DNA of 64,000 nucleotides from Streptomyces cupreus (GTDB lineage: Bacteria; Actinomycetota; Actinomycetes; Streptomycetales; Streptomycetaceae). Positions 60,576-64,000 of the stretch are shown here, in pieces. Every line of letters begins with the position of its first letter. Position 1 is the stretch's first letter. Both the position numbers and the translations under genes were made by a program. The notes beneath the pieces are model-generated. The model was not told the DNA's origin. It saw only the letters and a list, made by a program, of their open reading frames with translations, and ran no database searches. Location: contig NZ_JACMSF010000041.1 of NCBI RefSeq assembly GCF_014257025.1, forward strand, positions 1-64,000, given 5' to 3'.

Positions 60576-60737
60576 CGCATGTCCTTTCGTGGGGGGTTGG
60601 GCGGCCCGCAGTATGGAGATCAAGGAGGGGGCATGACAAGGACGGATCTCACGTACCGGGGATGGAACCCGAGCGGGGAAATATCCCTCACATCCCCGTA
60701 GAGTGGAATCGGGTTCAGGCGTCTTGGGGGTTCGGAC

Positions 60738-61619
60738 GTGGCGAACGGCGGACCGGTCGAGCACGGCTACCCACACCTGGAGAAGGTGCGGGCGGCGATC
60801 ACCGCGCTGTACAAGCGGTTGTCGTACGACACCATCCAGACGTTCGCGAGCAGTGTGGTCCCGGCGGATATGGCGTTCTGCGACACCGATGATCTCTATC
60901 TGGGCACCCAGCGTGTGGCTCGGGAGCTGGTGCGGCACTATCGGCTGCCGGACGCCCGGATCATTGTGAGCTTCCGGGAGATGACGCATGCGGCGAATGT
61001 CGAACTCGCCGCGGGGCCCGAGTACTTCGTAGAGCTGAACGACCGGTTCCGGAAGCATCGGCGGGACATCGGGGCGGCGCTGGCGCACGAGATCATGCAT
61101 GTGTATCTGCACCGGCTGGATCTGTCGTTCCCCGGGACGAGGGACAACGAGATCCTCACGGACACGGCGACGACATATCTGGGCGCGGGGTGGCTGCTGC
61201 TGGACGCGTACCGGGAGGACGGGGCGTCGTCGCAGAAGCTCGGGTATCTGACGCCGGAGGAGTTCGGCTATGTCCTCGCCAAGCGGGCGCTGGTCTTCGG
61301 GGAGGATCCCTCGGTGTGGTTCACCAGTCCGCAGGCGTATGTGGCATACGGCAAGGGCATGGCGGAGGCCCGCCACGACGAGCAGCAGCCTCCGCTGACG
61401 GCTGCGGGATGGGCGGGGCGGCGACGGTATGCGCGGGACCGGCGGTACGGGCGTGCCGGGCCGGCTCCGGGGGCGCCGTACACGTTCAGTCCGGATGGCG
61501 GGGGGCTGCGGGTGTCGTTTCCCTGTCCTACCTGTCATCAGCGGATTCGGGTGCCGGTGCGGGGGAGGGTACGGGCGCGGTGTGGGTTGTGCCGGACGGT
61601 TCTTGAGTGCGATACGTAG
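60738..61619 (+). CDS. putative zinc-metalloprotease with C-terminal zinc ribbon
   Basis: 293 residues from GTG 60738. A H-E-x-x-H motif in ALAHEIMHVYLHRLDLSFPG is followed by NEILTDTATTYLGAGWLL, where the Glu/Asp may be the third ligand. The last ~55 residues contain C-P-T-C ... C-G-L-C (SFPCPTCHQRI, VRARCGLCRTVLECDT), a four-Cys zinc ribbon. No signal peptide is seen. I do not recognise a named family; it may be an intracellular metalloprotease. A short hairpin follows at 61626-61640. Confidence 0.75.
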   Translation: MANGGPVEHGYPHLEKVRAAITALYKRLSYDTIQTFASSVVPADMAFCDTDDLYLGTQRVARELVRHYRLPDARIIVSFREMTHAANVELAAGPEYFVELNDRFRKHRRDIGAALAHEIMHVYLHRLDLSFPGTRDNEILTDTATTYLGAGWLLLDAYREDGASSQKLGYLTPEEFGYVLAKRALVFGEDPSVWFTSPQAYVAYGKGMAEARHDEQQPPLTAAGWAGRRRYARDRRYGRAGPAPGAPYTFSPDGGGLRVSFPCPTCHQRIRVPVRGRVRARCGLCRTVLECDT

Positions 61620-61625
61620 GATTTC

Positions 61626-61640
61626 GGCCCCGAAAGGGCC
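61626..61640. terminator. short hairpin between convergent genes
   Basis: GGCCC-CGAAA-GGGCC is a small hairpin in the 52-bp gap between the metalloprotease gene and the convergent SDR gene. It has no T-run and short arms, so it is only a weak terminator candidate. Confidence 0.5.
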
Positions 61641-61671
61641 TCGGCCTCAAACACCGGGCGGCTGAACAGCC

Positions 61672-62577
61672 CTACGCCCCGTACACCGGCTCTGGCGCCT
61701 GTGCCTCCCCCAACAACTTCAGCACCGTCTCCCCCACCTCCCCCACATCCCACCGTGCCCCCTTGTCCGCGCTGGGCCCCCTCCGCCAGCCCTCCATCAC
61801 CGTGATGCGCCCCGCCTCCGCCTCGAAGATCCGGCCCGTCACCCCCGCGCTCGCCGCCGACCCCAGCCACACGACCAGCGGGGACACGTTCTGCGGGGCC
61901 ATGGCGTCGAAGCCCGATTCGGGGGGCGCCATCGTGTCGGCGAAGGTGCGTTCCGTCATCCTCGTTCGGGCCGCCGGGGCGATCGCGTTGACCTGGACGC
62001 CGTAACGACCGAGTTCGGCCGCCGCCACCAGGGTCAGCGCCACGATTCCCGCCTTCGCGGCGCTGTAGTTGCCCTGCCCCACCGCGCCCAACAGACCTGC
62101 CCCGCTGCTGGTGTTGACGATCCTGGCCGTTGGAGTGCGCCCCGCCTTCGCCTCCGTGCGCCAGTGCGCCGCCGCGTGTTTCAGGGGCAGGAAGTGGCCC
62201 TTCAGGTGGACGCGCACCACCGCGTCCCACTCCTCCTCGTCGAGGTTCACCAGCATCCGGTCACGCAGGAACCCGGCGTTGTTGACCAGGGTGTCGAGGC
62301 GGCCGTACGTCTCCAGGGCCGTCCCGATCAAGGATGCCGCGCCCCCCGACGTCGCTATGTCGCCTCCGTGTGCCACCGCCTCGCCGCCCGCCTCGCGGAT
62401 CTCCGCCACCACCTGTGCCGCCGGGCTGTCGGGGTCCGGCGTGCCGTCGAGGCCGACGCCGAGGTCGTTCACCACCACCCGCGCGCCCTCCGCAGCAAAG
62501 GCGAGCGCGTGGGCGCGGCCGAGGCCCCGGCCCGCGCCGGTGACGACGACGACCCGTCCGTCGCAGATTCCGGTCAT
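61672..62577 (-). CDS. SDR family dehydrogenase (Rv3548c-like)
   Basis: 301 residues from ATG 62577 (AGGAGG 6 nt upstream). NAD(P)-binding VVVVTGAGRGLGRAHALAFA, LDTLVNNAGF, catalytic Ser in IVNTSSGAG and Tyr/Lys in NYSAAKAG; the C-terminal part (VTGRIFEAEAGRITVMEGWR) is longer than in classic SDRs and resembles MFE-2 type hydroxyacyl dehydrogenases. It follows the second SDR gene on the same strand. With it and EchA20 it matches the order of Rv3548c-Rv3549c-Rv3550 in mycobacterial steroid degradation. Confidence 0.92.
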   Translation of the reverse strand: MTGICDGRVVVVTGAGRGLGRAHALAFAAEGARVVVNDLGVGLDGTPDPDSPAAQVVAEIREAGGEAVAHGGDIATSGGAASLIGTALETYGRLDTLVNNAGFLRDRMLVNLDEEEWDAVVRVHLKGHFLPLKHAAAHWRTEAKAGRTPTARIVNTSSGAGLLGAVGQGNYSAAKAGIVALTLVAAAELGRYGVQVNAIAPAARTRMTERTFADTMAPPESGFDAMAPQNVSPLVVWLGSAASAGVTGRIFEAEAGRITVMEGWRRGPSADKGARWDVGEVGETVLKLLGEAQAPEPVYGA

Positions 62578-62679
62578 CTCAAGCCTCCTTGTGGGCAGTT
62601 GCCCGCGCCGGCGAAGGCGACGCGCTCTCCCTGTCCCGCACACACCCGCTCATCTCAGGCCTCCTTGCGGGCCGTTGCC
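62575..62679. repeat. 29-bp direct repeat at the SDR gene junction
   Basis: The sequence at 62575-62603 is repeated at 62651-62679 with 26 of 29 bases the same; both copies contain the ATG/ribosome-binding-site region CCTCCTTG on the minus strand. The first copy ends a 24-codon open frame (62579-62653, ending H-K-E-A) that mimics the A-R-K-E-A end of the upstream SDR, so this is a small tandem duplication. Confidence 0.75.
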
Positions 62680-63395
62680 GCATCCAGGAAGGCGGGCCGC
62701 TCCCCGCCGCCGTGCACATGCAGGCTCGCCCCGCTGACATACGCGGCCGCGTCCGAGGCGAGGAAGACCGCCGCCGCGCCCACGTCCGCCGGCTCGGCCA
62801 GGCGGCCCAGCGGGACCGTGCGAGACACCGCCGCGACGCCCTCCTCACCGCCGTAGTGCAGATGCGCCAGCTCGGTGCGGACCATCCCGACCACCAGCGT
62901 GTTGACCCGGACCTCCGGCGCCCACTCCACCGCCATCGAACGGGCGAGGCTCTCCAGTCCCGCCTTCGCCGCCCCGTACGCCGCCGAACCCGGCGAGGGC
63001 CGGCCGCCGCTCACGCTGCCGATCATCACCACGCTCCCCCTGGCCCGCCGCAACAGCTCGTACGCGGCGAGCGAGACCGTGAGCGGGGCGGTCAGGTTCA
63101 GCTCCAGCACGCGCGCGTGCCGCTCCGCGTCCGCCTCCGTCAGGAGCCGGTACGGCGTGCCGCCCGCGTTGTTCACGAGGACGTCGAGCCGGGGCAGACC
63201 GTCGAAGAACCGACGCACGGATCCGGGGTCCCGTACTTCCAGAGACCTGAACTCGGCGCCCTGGCACGGCACTTCCGGCGCCCGACGCGCGCCCACCACC
63301 ACCTGCGCCCCCGCCTCCACGAAGGCCCTGGCGATACCGGCGCCGACGCCCCGCGTGCCGCCGGTGACGACGGCGAGCTTCCCGTTCAGCTCCAT
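62655..63395 (-). CDS. SDR family oxidoreductase (Rv3549c-like)
   Basis: 246 residues from ATG 63395. GGTRGVGAGIARAF (cofactor), DVLVNNAGGT, MIGSVSGG (Ser) and AYGAAKAGLE (Tyr/Lys) are intact. Its start is 5 bp after the large operator at 63401-63438, so transcription runs leftwards from there through both SDR genes. Likely oxidises or reduces a CoA-bound hydroxyacyl intermediate. Confidence 0.92.
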   Translation of the reverse strand: MELNGKLAVVTGGTRGVGAGIARAFVEAGAQVVVGARRAPEVPCQGAEFRSLEVRDPGSVRRFFDGLPRLDVLVNNAGGTPYRLLTEADAERHARVLELNLTAPLTVSLAAYELLRRARGSVVMIGSVSGGRPSPGSAAYGAAKAGLESLARSMAVEWAPEVRVNTLVVGMVRTELAHLHYGGEEGVAAVSRTVPLGRLAEPADVGAAAVFLASDAAAYVSGASLHVHGGGERPAFLDAATARKEA

Positions 63396-63400
63396 CCGCT

Positions 63401-63438
63401 GCTACCTTCCACCTAACAAACGTTAGGTGGAAGGTAGC
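63401..63438. promoter_or_regulatory. 17-bp-arm perfect inverted repeat, probable TetR-type operator
   Basis: GCTACCTTCCACCTAAC (63401-63417) and GTTAGGTGGAAGGTAGC (63422-63438) pair perfectly around AAAC. It lies between the divergent SDR and EchA20-like genes, 5 bp from one start and 10 bp from the other. The TAACAAACGTTA core is like TetR-family sites in actinobacterial fatty-acid and steroid genes. The regulator gene itself is not in the window. Confidence 0.85.
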
Positions 63439-63448
63439 TGATGCGCCC

Positions 63449-64000
63449 ATGAGTGTCTCCACCTCGTCCCCGGAAAAGGGGATCCGTGTCGTCACGGTCG
63501 ACCACCCGCCCGTCAACGCCCTCCCGGTGACCAGCTGGTTCGCCCTCGCCGACGCCCTGCGCACGGCGGGCCGCGACCCGGAAGTGCGGTGCGTGGTGCT
63601 GGCCGCGGCGGGGCGGGGCTTCAACGCGGGCGTGGACATCAAGGAGATCCAGGCCCACGGCCGGGCCGCGCTCATCGGCGCCAACCGGGGCTGCTACGAG
63701 GCCTTTTCGGCCGTGTACGAGTGCGAGGTCCCCGTGGTGGTGGCGGTGCAGGGGTTCTGCCTCGGCGGGGGCATCGGTCTTGTCGGGAACGCCGACGTGA
63801 TCGTCGCGAGCGAGGACGCCACCTTCGGGCTCCCCGAGCTGGACCGGGGAGCGCTGGGCGCCGCCACCCATCTGGCCCGCCTCGTCCCCCAACACCTCAT
63901 GCGCGCCCTGTACTTCACCTCCCGCACGGTCACGGCGGCCGAGCTGCACGCCCACGGCTCGGTGTGGCGAGTCGTGGCGCGGGAGCAACTCCAGCAGGAG
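63449..64000 (+). CDS. echA20: enoyl-CoA hydratase/isomerase family hydrolase, EchA20-like, 3' partial
   Basis: At least 184 residues from ATG 63449, running off the window end. Crotonase-fold segments: GFNAGVDIKEIQ, LIGANRGCYEAFSAVYECEV, QGFCLGGGIGLVGNADVIVA, DATFGLPELDRGALGAATHL and LVPQHLMRALYFT. The NAGVD loop and LGAATHL region are the hallmarks I associate with EchA20 (Rv3550), which in mycobacteria hydrolyses ring D of the steroid intermediate HIEC-CoA. Next to two SDR genes in the same order and orientation as in M. tuberculosis. Confidence 0.82.
   Translation, partial: MSVSTSSPEKGIRVVTVDHPPVNALPVTSWFALADALRTAGRDPEVRCVVLAAAGRGFNAGVDIKEIQAHGRAALIGANRGCYEAFSAVYECEVPVVVAVQGFCLGGGIGLVGNADVIVASEDATFGLPELDRGALGAATHLARLVPQHLMRALYFTSRTVTAAELHAHGSVWRVVAREQLQQE

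Noticed and set aside
1..64000. Prophage, insertion sequence, CRISPR or BGC core genes
   Set aside because: No transposase, integrase, capsid, Cas, PKS or NRPS genes were found in the window; the siderophore-like pair is the only hint of specialised metabolism.

Overview
The window is high-GC DNA with strong third-position GC bias, frequent GTG starts, 4-bp ATGA/GTGA gene overlaps and Streptomyces-typical families (XRE-DUF397-ATPase module, DUF6343, SPW_0924, DUF3068, S. griseus-type trypsin). It is almost certainly a chromosomal core segment of a Streptomyces or a close relative. I count 59 protein genes or remnants that look real (four of them broken), one tRNA-like gene and several clear terminators and operators. 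All calls come from reading the sequence; no database search was run.

Layout. 1-2.4 kb: end of a PEP-utilising/swivelling-domain protein, a membrane protein and a membrane-anchored phosphatase. 2.5-4.8 kb: DUF397 / XRE (WhiJ-type) genes facing a RsbW-like ATPase gene across a region with two dyads. 4.9-18.9 kb: ABC exporter, cytochrome P450 plus amidohydrolase, nuclease, FUSC permease, nucleotidyltransferase, RidA, GNAT, then a probable hydantoin/allantoin-type uptake module (NCS1 permease, racemase-like protein, FCD-GntR regulator with a perfect palindromic operator), family-5 uracil-DNA glycosylase and an S4 RNA-binding protein. 19-28 kb: DoxX, acyltransferase-like protein, coaE, PAC2, rpsA with promoter and leader, a methyltransferase that appears to start with AUC, and hrpB. 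28.2-29.4 kb holds two adjacent broken genes: a caspase-like/WD40 remnant and a frameshifted alpha/beta hydrolase.

29.5-46.5 kb: DUF3068, a 44-aa SPW_0924 protein, a secreted transglycosylase, DUF4184, polA, a FdhF/YdeP molybdoenzyme, a thioesterase and a complete branched-chain amino-acid ABC operon (SBP, LivH, LivM, LivG, LivF) closed by a 21-bp-arm terminator. 46.5-49.8 kb: ANTAR response regulator (PdtaR type), a tRNA with CAA anticodon but a short variable loop, pyruvate kinase and a SIMPL protein. 50-55 kb: Tat-exported 5'-nucleotidase, then an N-hydroxylating monooxygenase and a PLP decarboxylase arranged like a minimal siderophore locus; the decarboxylase carries a roughly 200-residue Ala/Pro repeat insertion. 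55-60.6 kb: aminopeptidase N, response regulator, chorismate mutase, a deletion scar joining an AraC remnant to a GH35 beta-galactosidase remnant, and a secreted trypsin.

60.7-64 kb: a zinc-metalloprotease-like protein and then two SDR genes divergent from an EchA20-like hydrolase across a 17-bp-arm operator. This order matches the steroid ring C/D degradation locus of mycobacteria and runs off the window end. The strongest leads are the repeat-invaded decarboxylase, the EchA20 locus edge, the unusual tRNA, the caspase/hydrolase remnants, the AraC/GH35 deletion scar and the AUC-start methyltransferase.
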